Source: a virus
IMG/VR virus record: IMGVR_UViG_3300008107_000204
Span: 1-33,089 of that record
Direction: 5' to 3' (one strand)
DNA length: 33,089 bases
Below are positions 7,952 through 14,242 of this stretch, in pieces. The notes below the pieces were generated by a model. It was not told where the DNA came from. It was given only the letters and a program-made list of their open reading frames with translations, and did no database searches. Every line of letters begins with the position of its first letter. The first letter of the stretch is position 1. Position numbers and translations under genes: made by a program.

Positions 7952-8344
7952 ATGGCAACTACCTTAAATTATTTGAAATGTTCAATGCCAAACTGTCATA
8001 AAACGGTTGGTCAACATAATAAAAAAAGTAATAAGAACAAACAAGTTTGTTCAGCACACAGGACTTACCGTAAACATGAGGTTGATCAATGGAAATTAAA
8101 TAGCGGTTGTGCTAACAAAAATGGGCAGTATGGATTTCCATGCGGGGCAAAGATAATCACACATCCTGCACAATTAGATATCAATCATATTGACGGGATC
8201 AACTCTAACAGAGATCCTAAAAATATTGAAGTTTTGTGTAAGCTATGTCACCCGATAGTCACATTAGCTAATGAGCATCATCTAACTCCCACTGAATCTA
8301 GGAGGGCAAAATTACTTGATACAAAATTATTTGACTTTGGGTAA
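7952..8344 (+). CDS. HNH endonuclease-like zinc protein
   Basis: A 130-residue protein with an HNH/zinc core in its second half: LDINHIDGINSNRDPKNIEVLCKLCH. H79 is the catalytic-type His in NHIDG, N85 or N91 the middle residue, and H100 follows the C96-x2-C99 zinc pair. The N-terminal half has further Cys pairs (CSMPNC at 10-15, CSAH at 33-36, then C53 and C64), so it may hold another zinc knuckle. Such proteins are free-standing HNH/homing-type nucleases or nicking enzymes in phages. An AAGGAATT ribosome binding site precedes the ATG. The gene is bracketed by 22-bp direct repeats containing promoters, suggesting insertion between helicase and exonuclease genes. Confidence 0.82.
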   Translation: MATTLNYLKCSMPNCHKTVGQHNKKSNKNKQVCSAHRTYRKHEVDQWKLNSGCANKNGQYGFPCGAKIITHPAQLDINHIDGINSNRDPKNIEVLCKLCHPIVTLANEHHLTPTESRRAKLLDTKLFDFG

Positions 8345-8351
8345 TACAAGT

Positions 8352-8373
8352 TTGACAAAATCTAAATATACGT
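8352..8373 (+). repeat. 22-bp direct repeat, right copy
   Basis: Identical to 7896-7917. It contains the -35 element and most of the spacer of the exonuclease promoter. Confidence 0.9.
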
Positions 8374-8380
8374 ATATAAT
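8352..8380 (+). promoter_or_regulatory. consensus sigma70 promoter of the exonuclease gene (leaderless)
   Basis: TTGACA (8352-8357), 17-nt spacer, TATAAT (8375-8380). Six nt separate the -10 from ATG 8387, so the predicted +1 is the A of the start codon and the mRNA would be leaderless. Confidence 0.75.
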
Positions 8381-8386
8381 ACACAC

Positions 8387-9391
8387 ATGAAATACGCACT
8401 CATTGATACCGCAAACACTTTCTTCCGTGCTAGACACGTTGCAAGCCGCAACTCTACACTAGAAGAAAAGATCGGAATGGCCTTGCACTTGACACTTGCT
8501 AGTGTTAATCAAGCAGTAAAACGATATGGAATTGACCATGTTGTATTCTGCTTGGAGGGGAAATCATGGAGGAAGGCCGTATACGAACCTTACAAAAAGA
8601 ATCGTGTGGTTGATGCAATGTCAGTCACTGAGGCTGAAAAAGAAGAAAACACCATGTTTTGGGAAACTTACGAAAAGTTCACCACTTTCATCAAAGGGAA
8701 AACCAACGTCAGTGTCCTACGTCATCCTCAAGCAGAGGCTGATGACTTGATTGCCCGATTCATTCACTTGCACCCAGAAGATACACACTATATAATTTCA
8801 ACCGACAGCGATTTTGTACAGTTAATTGCACCAAATGTCAATCAATATCAGGGGGTAGCAGGTGAACTTATCACTCTAGAGGGATACTTCAAAGAAAATG
8901 GCAAGCCAGTTATTGATAAAAAAACTAAACAGCCTAAACTGTTAGAAGATCCTGAGTACTTACTGTTTAAGAAAATTATCCGCGGTGACGCAGGCGACAA
9001 TGTATTCACTGCATATCCCCGTGCCCCTGAGAAAGGTAGTAAGAATCGTGTCGGCATTCGTGAGGCATTTGAGGATCGTAATGCGCAGGGCTTCCGATGG
9101 AACACGTTCATGCTACAACGCTGGCTTGACCATAATAATCAAGAACAAGTAGTGCGTGATTGCTATAACAGGAATCGGATGTTGATCGACTTAACAGCAC
9201 AACCCGATGATATTAAACAACTGGTTGATGAATCAATTCGCATAGGTGTTCGCACTACTACAACACCACAAGTGGGCGTTCATTTTATGAAATTCTGCGG
9301 CAAGTATGAACTTACAAAACTTTCAGAAAATGCTGAAACATTCGCACGTTGGTTGAATGAACCATATAAGGGTAATTTGTTAGCACAATGA
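8387..9391 (+). CDS. FEN-like 5'-3' exonuclease / T4 RNase H-type
   Basis: A 334-residue PIN/FEN-superfamily nuclease. Acidic metal-binding motifs in order: ALIDTANTFF (D7), the basic arch-like region YEPYKKNR, EADDLIARF (about 117-125), STDSDFVQLI (about 138-147) and IIRGDAGDNV (about 197-206). The last matches the helix-hairpin-helix entry GD-xxDN of 5' exonucleases. By analogy with T4 rnh it would remove RNA primers and 5' flaps during lagging-strand synthesis. No Shine-Dalgarno; a perfect promoter ends 6 nt upstream. It overlaps the next gene by ATGA. Confidence 0.88.
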   Translation: MKYALIDTANTFFRARHVASRNSTLEEKIGMALHLTLASVNQAVKRYGIDHVVFCLEGKSWRKAVYEPYKKNRVVDAMSVTEAEKEENTMFWETYEKFTTFIKGKTNVSVLRHPQAEADDLIARFIHLHPEDTHYIISTDSDFVQLIAPNVNQYQGVAGELITLEGYFKENGKPVIDKKTKQPKLLEDPEYLLFKKIIRGDAGDNVFTAYPRAPEKGSKNRVGIREAFEDRNAQGFRWNTFMLQRWLDHNNQEQVVRDCYNRNRMLIDLTAQPDDIKQLVDESIRIGVRTTTTPQVGVHFMKFCGKYELTKLSENAETFARWLNEPYKGNLLAQ

Positions 9392-9870
9392 GCGAGAAAA
9401 CAATTTTTTATAAGAAAGTAGGTCGTAGATACGTACCAGTGTATGAGTACGACCAAACACTTATGGATGCGTTTCCTGAAGGGGCACATCTTGTAATATG
9501 CTATCCCGGTGGGCAAAGCACACGTTACAATGTAAACCCTGCATATGCACCAATGATTGCGGCTGGCCGTGTAGCAGAAGATGCAATTAGTTCGGCATTA
9601 ATGAAGGCTAGTGATTTGCGCCCTACTAACAAACAAAAAGAATTAACACCTGAACAACTACGTTGTTGGAAAGCATTGAGTAAAGCATTTGGTGTAGAGA
9701 ACCATGCACTACAATGGCCTAGCGCACGTGAGGCATGTGAAGAAGCAGTCAAAGCAATGTCTGTGGAAGCAGAGAAACTATTAACTGTTCCAGCAGTTAG
9801 AAAAGCCTATGAACATTTCTTGTTTGTAGCAGAATTAACAAAGGATAATAAAGATGAATCTAGTAGCTAA
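9388..9870 (+). CDS. conserved large-phage hypothetical protein
   Basis: A 160-residue protein beginning MSEKTIFYKKVGRRYVPVYEYD, followed by PEGAHLVICYPGGQSTRYNV, GRVAEDAISSALMKASDLRP and a helical C-terminus ending YEHFLFVAELTKD. I recall this pattern as a conserved protein of unknown function in T4-like and large phages. Soluble, no catalytic motif visible. It is coupled to the exonuclease by ATGA and overlaps the following gene by 17 nt. Confidence 0.8.
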   Translation: MSEKTIFYKKVGRRYVPVYEYDQTLMDAFPEGAHLVICYPGGQSTRYNVNPAYAPMIAAGRVAEDAISSALMKASDLRPTNKQKELTPEQLRCWKALSKAFGVENHALQWPSAREACEEAVKAMSVEAEKLLTVPAVRKAYEHFLFVAELTKDNKDESSS

Positions 9871-10300
9871 ACCTATTATTAAAGGTGAATATTGGGTAGT
9901 CACAGACGGTGACAAAAAAGTAGGTAATGTAATTCAAGAGGGTAGTGATTATCAAGTAATCATGGATAATACTGTTGAAAAGTACAGTAGTACCAAAGCC
10001 ATTGAAAAATCAAAACAAATTGAGTTTGAAAAGGTAGGGAAACAAGAAAAGCAATCAGCACCTCCGTTTGCTATCTATCCTACTAGTGGTAATCGGATTT
10101 ACAATAGTTTTTATGATGTGAAACGAAAACTGCATATTTTTACTAAAACTCCCAAGAGTAAGTGTTACTATGTTGCAGGGTGGTTCGGAATCAAACAAAA
10201 TGAAGAATTTGTAAAGATTTTCTGTCCAAAGTACATTTTTGTGCAACGATATGACTATACAGGTCCTTTTAAGACAGAGGATGAGGTTTTGTTAGCATAA
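9854..10300 (+). CDS. conserved T4-like phage hypothetical protein
   Basis: A 148-residue protein. The C-terminal half carries KLHIFTKTPKSKCYYVAGW, KIFCPKYIFVQRYDYTGPF and a final EDEVLLA, a pattern I recall from conserved hypothetical proteins of T4-like cyanophages. The N-terminal half is Lys-rich. A late-type promoter octamer for the next gene overlaps its stop codon. Function unknown. Confidence 0.8.
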   Translation: MNLVAKPIIKGEYWVVTDGDKKVGNVIQEGSDYQVIMDNTVEKYSSTKAIEKSKQIEFEKVGKQEKQSAPPFAIYPTSGNRIYNSFYDVKRKLHIFTKTPKSKCYYVAGWFGIKQNEEFVKIFCPKYIFVQRYDYTGPFKTEDEVLLA

Positions 10301-10303
10301 ATA
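10296..10303 (+). promoter_or_regulatory. T4-type late promoter octamer CATAAATA
   Basis: CATAAATA followed by TACA and then ATG 10308. The predicted start of transcription is at the start codon, giving a leaderless mRNA. It overlaps the upstream stop codon. Confidence 0.55.
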
Positions 10304-10307
10304 TACA

Positions 10308-10499
10308 ATGAGTCAAATTAAAAAATTTATAGATAAAGTGGCTAGTGCAGAGGCACGCCAATCCCGTGAATTATTGATTCCAATCACTGATGCTAAAGAA
10401 ATGCGTGACGAAATTATGGTATTACTTTTAGACCAAAGAGGACAGACTAATAATAAAACTGAGGATGTTACTATCGTAATGACTGGTGGCAAATGGTAA
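10308..10499 (+). CDS. small conserved phage protein
   Basis: A 63-residue protein (MSQIKKFIDKVASAEARQSRELLIPITDAKEMRDEI..., written in part) with a helical N-terminus and the ending VTIVMTGGKW. The pattern resembles a small T4-like phage protein of unknown function. It lies 4 nt downstream of a NATAAATA octamer and has no Shine-Dalgarno. The next ATG begins 3 nt after the stop. Confidence 0.75.
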   Translation: MSQIKKFIDKVASAEARQSRELLIPITDAKEMRDEIMVLLLDQRGQTNNKTEDVTIVMTGGKW

Positions 10500-10502
10500 A
10501 CA

Positions 10503-10796
10503 ATGAGCAGAACACAACCTAAAGTAATACTAGAAATAGTTGATAAAGAAACATACAAATGTGATCAAATTGTAGAGGCAGCAGGAATATGGGCTGTGTT
10601 CTATGATAACCAACCTATCAACTTAAAAAGTCAACATTACTTAGATAGTGAAGCCGTTCCAAAATATAAAAAAACAAGTTTTAGTAATCCCGGTCATGCA
10701 AGAAATCTATGCCGCAAACTGAATATACAATTCAAAACTGATAAATTTACTGTGGTGTTTATGAACAACGGCACACGTGTTTATCCAGATGAATAA
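10503..10796 (+). CDS. small hypothetical phage protein
   Basis: A 97-residue soluble protein with a beta-rich feel (VILEIVDKETYKCDQIVEAA, WAVFYDNQPINL, NPGHARNLCRKLN, FTVVFMNNG). I do not recognise a family beyond its place in a run of small T4-like genes. It follows the previous stop by 3 nt and overlaps the next gene by 8 nt. Confidence 0.72.
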   Translation: MSRTQPKVILEIVDKETYKCDQIVEAAGIWAVFYDNQPINLKSQHYLDSEAVPKYKKTSFSNPGHARNLCRKLNIQFKTDKFTVVFMNNGTRVYPDE

Positions 10797-11175
10797 AATC
10801 AGATACAAAGAACAACTAACTAAAACTGTAATAGACCAGTTATCTGATACTACTTGGTCATATGAAGAAGCAATAAAGAAATGGTGGTTTAATCCTCGTG
10901 GTGGATTAAGACTCACTCAAGTTGGTGATTTGGAATTACGGTTTGCCAAAATTGAACACTATAACCACGACTTTGAAGCATCCAAAAAATATAGTTGGTA
11001 TGCCTTCATTCTGGACTTAGACAAAAAAATCAAATGTCCCTACTACATTGATGTAAATAAAAGTGATAAAGGTAATAAACCTTTTATCAGGTTATATGAC
11101 AGTAGAATATCTATGTTACTTAATTTGTACGGTGATCTAGATAGTTACTTACATTCAATAAAGGTAAAAAAATGA
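10789..11175 (+). CDS. conserved phage hypothetical protein
   Basis: A 128-residue protein with WSYEEAIKKWWFNPRGG, GLRLTQVGDLELRFAKIEHY and KPFIRLYDSRISMLLNLYGD. The 'LRLT..G...F' pattern recurs in T4-like phages. ATG 10789 is preferred to the upstream GTG at 10777, since the ATG overlaps the previous stop by a few bases. The stop overlaps the next gene (ATGA). Function unknown. Confidence 0.72.
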   Translation: MNKIRYKEQLTKTVIDQLSDTTWSYEEAIKKWWFNPRGGLRLTQVGDLELRFAKIEHYNHDFEASKKYSWYAFILDLDKKIKCPYYIDVNKSDKGNKPFIRLYDSRISMLLNLYGDLDSYLHSIKVKK

Positions 11176-11348
11176 CAGAAGAAAAGAAAAGCAAGAACCC
11201 GTTTATTAACATGGCTAACGAAGCTAAAAAGAATAACACCGAACTTCATCCGGGCTTAGGTAAGGCTCCAAAGAAACAAGGACCTAAACCTAATTCAAAA
11301 GGATTTGGGGGAAGTAGTGTGGTAAGACGTACTGGTCGTGGCGGTTGA
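11172..11348 (+). CDS. short basic phage protein (PKGFGGS...RRTGRGG type)
   Basis: A 58-residue, Lys/Gly-rich protein: MTEEKKSKNPFINMANEAKK, then HPGLGKAPKKQGPKPNSKGF, and the end GGSSVVRRTGRGG. The 'NPF..MAN', 'PK.KGFGGS.VVRRTGRG' pattern is one I associate with small proteins in T4-like and jumbo phages. Likely unstructured and possibly nucleic-acid binding (inference). It is coupled to the previous gene by ATGA. Confidence 0.75.
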   Translation: MTEEKKSKNPFINMANEAKKNNTELHPGLGKAPKKQGPKPNSKGFGGSSVVRRTGRGG

Positions 11349-11428
11349 TGTAAACTTTTATACAGGCTACCGCGTTATATATATATGTAGACAAAACTAC
11401 GAATTCATTAACTTCAAAGGAAAACAAA

Positions 11429-11659
11429 ATGAAACTAATCGCAACTCTAATCGCTACCCTAGTTACAGTATCTGCATTTGCCGCAGAGCCAGCAAAAGCA
11501 CCAGCTGCCCCAGCAGCCGCAACTGCTCCGGCTACACCGGCAGCACCTGCTGGCGAAATGAAATTAGCTAAGAAGAAGGCTGACAAGGAGGCTGAAAAGA
11601 AAGCTAATCCCAAAAGCGAACCAGCTAAGGATCAAAAAGCCGAAGCTCCTAAGAAGTAA
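11429..11659 (+). CDS. exported Ala/Pro/Lys-rich small protein
   Basis: A 76-residue protein with a clear Sec signal peptide (MKLIATLIATLVTVSAFA, cleavage AFA|AE). The mature part is almost entirely Ala/Pro, then Lys/Glu/Ala (about 40-76). It would be a small, disordered, basic periplasmic protein; composition resembles acid-shock (Asr-like) proteins, but no homology is claimed. AAAGGAAAACAAA is the ribosome binding site. An AT-rich tract at 11375-11390 may hold a promoter, but no clean -35/-10 pair is visible. A coding-like stretch in the +1 frame follows immediately. Confidence 0.75.
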   Translation: MKLIATLIATLVTVSAFAAEPAKAPAAPAAATAPATPAAPAGEMKLAKKKADKEAEKKANPKSEPAKDQKAEAPKK

Positions 11660-11663
11660 TCCA

Positions 11664-11867
11664 ATAAGATACTCATTAATTAAACAAGGGGCTGATCCAA
11701 GTCTATTAGAGTTTGATGATGAGGCTCTTTGTACTAGATATCGTAAAGTTAAAATTGTTGAAGAAGATGTAGACGATACATTATCCGAGTACGCAGAAAA
11801 TAGATTACTAATTGCTAGAGTACTTGCTCTAAAAAAGTATAGAGAAATACATGATAGAGTAGGATAG
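11664..11867 (+). CDS. probable small protein lacking a normal start codon
   Basis: The frame from about 11661 to the TAG at 11865-11867 encodes about 67 residues of convincing protein, for example GADPSLLEFDDEALCTRY, KIVEEDVDDTLSEYAENRLL and IARVLALKKYREIHDRVG, an amphipathic end common in small phage proteins. There is no ATG, GTG or TTG anywhere in the open part of this frame; the frame closes upstream at a TAG near 11561. Candidate starts are ATA 11664 or ATT 11679, a CTG inside the upstream gene, or +1 frameshifting from the exported protein gene, which ends 4 nt before. The boundary given (ATA 11664) is a guess. Confidence 0.45.
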   Translation: MRYSLIKQGADPSLLEFDDEALCTRYRKVKIVEEDVDDTLSEYAENRLLIARVLALKKYREIHDRVG

Positions 11868-11868
11868 G

Positions 11869-11876
11869 CATAAATA
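11869..11876 (+). promoter_or_regulatory. T4-type late promoter octamer CATAAATA
   Basis: CATAAATA directly after the preceding stop codon and about 61 nt upstream of the phasin-like gene. The predicted +1 at about 11881 places the following pseudoknot-like element at the very 5' end of the mRNA. Confidence 0.55.
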
Positions 11877-11879
11877 TTA

Positions 11880-11909
11880 ATGCAGTTATGGGTTCTGCAT
11901 AAAAACCCA
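11880..11909 (+). promoter_or_regulatory. compact H-type pseudoknot candidate in the 5' leader
   Basis: ATGCAG (11880-11885) pairs with CTGCAT (11895-11900). The loop bases TGGGTT (11889-11894) can pair with AACCCA (11904-11909). Two 6-bp stems with 3-nt connecting loops form a classic H-type pseudoknot ahead of the phasin-like gene. The ATG at 11880 also opens a 21-codon frame running into the next gene. Confidence 0.45.
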
Positions 11910-11937
11910 ATTTTAAACACACACATAGGAGATAAAA

Positions 11938-12213
11938 ATGTTTAACACTTTCAATTACGCCGCTATTGACGCGGTCCAAGAAGCCAAAAAGCAATTCGTA
12001 ACAAATTTTGTACAACACGAAGGAATTGCCAAAGCAATGAACACATTCGTTGATTCCCAAGCAGATTACACAAAGCGTTATGCTGATGCAACAATGGCTT
12101 TTGCTACATCATTGGGTTTAATTTTTACAAGCAAACAGTTCTTTGACGAAGTTGCCAAAACTGTAAAGTTCCCAACAGCAGCCAAAAAAGCTGCCAGTAA
12201 GAAAGCAGAATAA
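11938..12213 (+). CDS. phasin-like protein
   Basis: A 91-residue helical protein. The segments AIDAVQEAKKQFVTNFVQHE, AKAMNTFVDSQADYTKRYAD and the Lys/Ala-rich tail (FPTAAKKAASKKAE) recall phasins, the amphipathic proteins that coat polyhydroxyalkanoate granules ('FVDAQ..YT' pattern). Phasins are usually longer (about 110-180 residues), so this would be a short form. The Lys/Ala tail also resembles nucleoid proteins. A strong ribosome binding site (AGGAGATAAAA) and a late-type promoter with a structured leader suggest high expression. Assignment tentative. Confidence 0.6.
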   Translation: MFNTFNYAAIDAVQEAKKQFVTNFVQHEGIAKAMNTFVDSQADYTKRYADATMAFATSLGLIFTSKQFFDEVAKTVKFPTAAKKAASKKAE

Positions 12214-12215
12214 TC

Positions 12216-12302
12216 ATGTTTGCAAAATTAATAGATAGCATCCTAGAGGCTATACAGGCTATTAAGAAATATAGATCAGGACCTGGTTTAAAGGGTCGAT
12301 AA
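12216..12302 (+). CDS. very small ORF (28 residues)
   Basis: ATG 12216 to TAA 12302 encodes MFAKLIDSILEAIQAIKKYR followed by SGPGLKGR. It starts 2 nt after the phasin-like stop and reads as an amphipathic helix with a basic Gly-rich tail. There is no separate Shine-Dalgarno, so coupling to the upstream gene would be required. Plausible but short. Confidence 0.4.
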   Translation: MFAKLIDSILEAIQAIKKYRSGPGLKGR

Positions 12303-12314
12303 ACCCAAACTAGA

Positions 12315-12343
12315 TTGACTGGTATTCTTAACAGTTATATAAT
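12315..12343 (+). promoter_or_regulatory. sigma70-like promoter
   Basis: TTGACT (12315-12320), 17-nt spacer, TATAAT (12338-12343), 24 nt upstream of ATG 12368. A Shine-Dalgarno (AGGAGA) lies between. Confidence 0.75.
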
Positions 12344-12367
12344 TCACAGACAAACACAGGAGACAAT

Positions 12368-12640
12368 ATGTCAGATTACACACCAAAAATGCCTGAAGTC
12401 AAATTCAGCAAAAACGGCTATGAGATTCGTAGTGATGTCCTCGGAATGGCTAAAGATTTCGTAGAAAAAGAATACAGCATGAAATTTGCTGGATGGGAAT
12501 TAACTGCAATAAAGGATCCTAAAACAGGTGAATTAGTTAGCAAAGTTGAAATGCCAGTCTTTCCTGGTCTAGAACAAATCCTAGAAACTGCGGAAAAAAT
12601 GTATGGTTTTGTAAATCAAACTACTACAACTAAAAAGTAA
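12368..12640 (+). CDS. conserved T4-like phage hypothetical protein
   Basis: A 90-residue protein with NGYEIRSDVLGMAKDFVEKE, KFAGWELTAIKDPKTGELVS and FPGLEQILETAEKMYGFVN. I recall this 'YEIR...MAK..V..EY..KF.GWE' pattern from T4-like cyanophages, function unknown. It has its own promoter and ends in AAAAAGTAATACTTA, a junction sequence repeated at other gene ends here. An intrinsic terminator follows. Confidence 0.8.
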   Translation: MSDYTPKMPEVKFSKNGYEIRSDVLGMAKDFVEKEYSMKFAGWELTAIKDPKTGELVSKVEMPVFPGLEQILETAEKMYGFVNQTTTTKK

Positions 12641-12657
12641 TACTTAGTATTACATTT

Positions 12658-12678
12658 AGCCCCGGAAACGGGGCTTTT
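12658..12678 (+). terminator. intrinsic terminator
   Basis: AGCCCCG (12658-12664), GAAA loop, CGGGGCT (12669-12675), then TTT. A perfect 7-bp GC-rich stem with a tetraloop and a short T run, placed just before the next promoter. Confidence 0.85.
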
Positions 12679-12685
12679 CCACGGC

Positions 12686-12714
12686 TTGACAATAAATCGG
12701 TTTGGGCATATAAT
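12686..12714 (+). promoter_or_regulatory. sigma70 promoter cassette (copy 1)
   Basis: TTGACA, spacer ATAAATCGGTTTGGGCA, TATAAT (12709-12714). Same cassette as at 13060, 29931, 30944, 31227 and 31722. The downstream leader ATTGATTGATTAAAGGAGC is shared with the copies at 13060 and 31227. Confidence 0.85.
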
Positions 12715-12743
12715 ACATGTATTGATTGATTAAAGGAGCTTGT

Positions 12744-13034
12744 ATGAGTAACGTAGATTTTGACATTCGTGTAGCAGTCGGCAAAGATATGCAACAAAAA
12801 CGTGAAATCCGTATGTATGGTTGCACCGAAGCACAAATGCGTGAGGCTGTAGAACAAAGTCTTACTTTTCGTCATTCAGGTCCTGCTATGATGGCAGCTA
12901 GCCTTATGAGTGATTGTCAGGAAATGATTGCTTACGACAACGGCGGTTCTTACGATTTCATGGTCATTGAAGATGTTCGCCAGGCACTGAATCGTGCTAA
13001 GTGGATCCTGTTTGAATACTGTGATAAAAAGTAA
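12744..13034 (+). CDS. hypothetical phage protein
   Basis: A 96-residue soluble protein: VDFDIRVAVGKDMQQKREIR, then EAQMREAVEQSLTFRHSGPA and YDFMVIEDVRQALNRAKWIL. Not a family I recognise. AAAGGAGCTTGT before ATG 12744 fixes the start. It is the only gene between a terminator and the next promoter, so it is transcribed alone or with read-through. It ends in AAAAAGTAATACTTA. Confidence 0.75.
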   Translation: MSNVDFDIRVAVGKDMQQKREIRMYGCTEAQMREAVEQSLTFRHSGPAMMAASLMSDCQEMIAYDNGGSYDFMVIEDVRQALNRAKWILFEYCDKK

Positions 13035-13059
13035 TACTTAATGTTGCATTACCCAAAGG

Positions 13060-13088
13060 TTGACAATAAATCACTTTGGGTATATAAT
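13060..13088 (+). promoter_or_regulatory. sigma70 promoter cassette (copy 2) with inverted repeat
   Basis: TTGACA, spacer ATAAATCACTTTGGGTA, TATAAT (13083-13088). ACCCAAAG (13051-13058) and CTTTGGGT (13074-13081) form an 8-bp inverted repeat flanking the -35 element, a possible operator. Confidence 0.85.
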
Positions 13089-13117
13089 ACTTGTATTGAT
13101 TGATTAAAGGAGCTGAA

Positions 13118-13390
13118 ATGTCTGCACTAGTTGAATACACATTGGAACTGTACAAATCTGACAAACGTGTCAAAGGCGGTAAGCGTCTTGTGTCAAAAGA
13201 AGAATTTGCCCCAGTCACTAGAGCCTACATCAAGGCTGTGATTGATGCTAAAACTAAATTGGGCTTCATTGTTGAACCCCATGAGACTTGGGTTACCAAG
13301 CGCAACATGATGACTGGTAAGACTTATCAAGAACGTTATGACACCCCGTATTTCTGTTCACCCTCTAGCGAATCTTTTTGGAGCAACTAA
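13118..13390 (+). CDS. hypothetical phage protein
   Basis: A 90-residue basic protein: VEYTLELYKSDKRVKGGKRL, EEFAPVTRAYIKAVIDAKTK and a Ser-rich end (CSPSSESFWSN). No family recognised. The AAAGGAGCTGAA ribosome binding site supports ATG 13118. It is coupled to the next gene by TAATG. Confidence 0.72.
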   Translation: MSALVEYTLELYKSDKRVKGGKRLVSKEEFAPVTRAYIKAVIDAKTKLGFIVEPHETWVTKRNMMTGKTYQERYDTPYFCSPSSESFWSN

Positions 13391-14061
13391 TGCCTAAATA
13401 TCAGAAACCTGTTCTTAATTTTAATGCCGATGCTGTGTGGGGTGCGGCTTGTGCCGCTCAACGTATCAACGGTGAGTATGTGAAAGAGGGTCGAAATCAA
13501 ATCGGTGAGTTTGGTGAGGTGTTGTCTACCAAACTCCGCAACCGTGATATCATGTTAGAGTTTTTGCACAATCCTGACAGGCTAACGGAAGAAGATGTTG
13601 AGCAGGCTAAAAAGGTTCGCAAGTACTACCAAGCATTCACTTTCAAAATTCTTAAAGGAATTAAATTGAGTGAGTTTGATAACACGGCAATGCTTATTAG
13701 CAACCGTGATATCATTAATGATAATTATGATGTAGCAGTTATCGCCAGTTTGCCCAGTTGCTATGAGCGTGGTGTCAAGCGGGATAATGTTGACCAACGA
13801 GTGAAATTTGCTACTGGTGGGTTCATCGGTAGGGTCGGTGACAAGGTTAATGTTACTGTTGAAATCTTGAAGACCATGTACAGTCAGAAGTGGAATACCA
13901 ACTATGTGACCGGTATCACTAGTGATGATCAGGCAGTATTTTTTGCTTACAATCACATTAACAATGTCGAAGTTGGTGAGACATATACCTTTTTTGGTAC
14001 TGTCAAAGCACATGCCCATCGTGACAACTTAACCCAATTGAATCGGGTAAAGATCGTTTGA
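13390..14061 (+). CDS. OB-fold-like phage protein
   Basis: A 223-residue protein. The N-terminal half is mainly helical (VWGAACAAQRINGEYVKEGR). The C-terminal ~80 residues look like an OB-type beta barrel: GFIGRVGDKVNVTVEILKTM, TNYVTGITSDDQAVFFAYNH, then GETYTFFGTVKAHAHRDNLT and QLNRVKIV. The 'GTVKAH...QLNRVK' ending is one I recall from OB-like domains in large phage proteins, so nucleic-acid binding is likely but unproven. The start is set by the TAATG overlap. The TGA stop lies inside the -35 of the next promoter. Confidence 0.72.
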   Translation: MPKYQKPVLNFNADAVWGAACAAQRINGEYVKEGRNQIGEFGEVLSTKLRNRDIMLEFLHNPDRLTEEDVEQAKKVRKYYQAFTFKILKGIKLSEFDNTAMLISNRDIINDNYDVAVIASLPSCYERGVKRDNVDQRVKFATGGFIGRVGDKVNVTVEILKTMYSQKWNTNYVTGITSDDQAVFFAYNHINNVEVGETYTFFGTVKAHAHRDNLTQLNRVKIV

Positions 14062-14086
14062 CATTATATCCTATATATAGTATACT
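14058..14086 (+). promoter_or_regulatory. sigma70-like promoter
   Basis: TTGACA (14058-14063, sharing bases with the upstream TGA stop), 17-nt spacer, TATACT (14081-14086), 30 nt upstream of ATG 14117. Confidence 0.78.
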
Positions 14087-14116
14087 ATACACATTCTTTC
14101 ACACACAGGAGTTTTT

Positions 14117-14242
14117 ATGAGCCACATAATCGCATTCATTCTAGGTATTGTTGTTGCAACAGTAGGCTTTACTGGCATTGCCAAAATGCTTGATAATGGT
14201 GTTGAGAAAACAAAATCCATTGTACAAGAGCAGGTTAAGTAA
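14117..14242 (+). CDS. small single-span membrane protein
   Basis: A 41-residue protein: a hydrophobic segment (HIIAFILGIVVATVGFTGIA, about 3-22) followed by a charged helix (KMLDNGVEKTKSIVQEQVK). The 'LG..VATVGF.G.A.M.DNG' pattern is familiar from small T4-like phage membrane proteins. The strong ribosome binding site CAGGAGTTTTT and a dedicated promoter support it. The stop overlaps the next ATG (TAATG). Confidence 0.75.
   Translation: MSHIIAFILGIVVATVGFTGIAKMLDNGVEKTKSIVQEQVK

Noticed and set aside
11290-11613. minus-strand Ala/Gly-rich reading frame
   Set aside because: Mirror of the Ala/Pro/Lys-rich plus-strand gene with its signal peptide; low-complexity antisense shadow.
11880-11937. 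preQ1-I riboswitch, given a compact pseudoknot and queuosine genes
   Set aside because: Loop and stem sequences do not match the class I consensus as I know it, and the downstream gene is phasin-like, not a deazaguanine gene. Kept only as an untyped pseudoknot.
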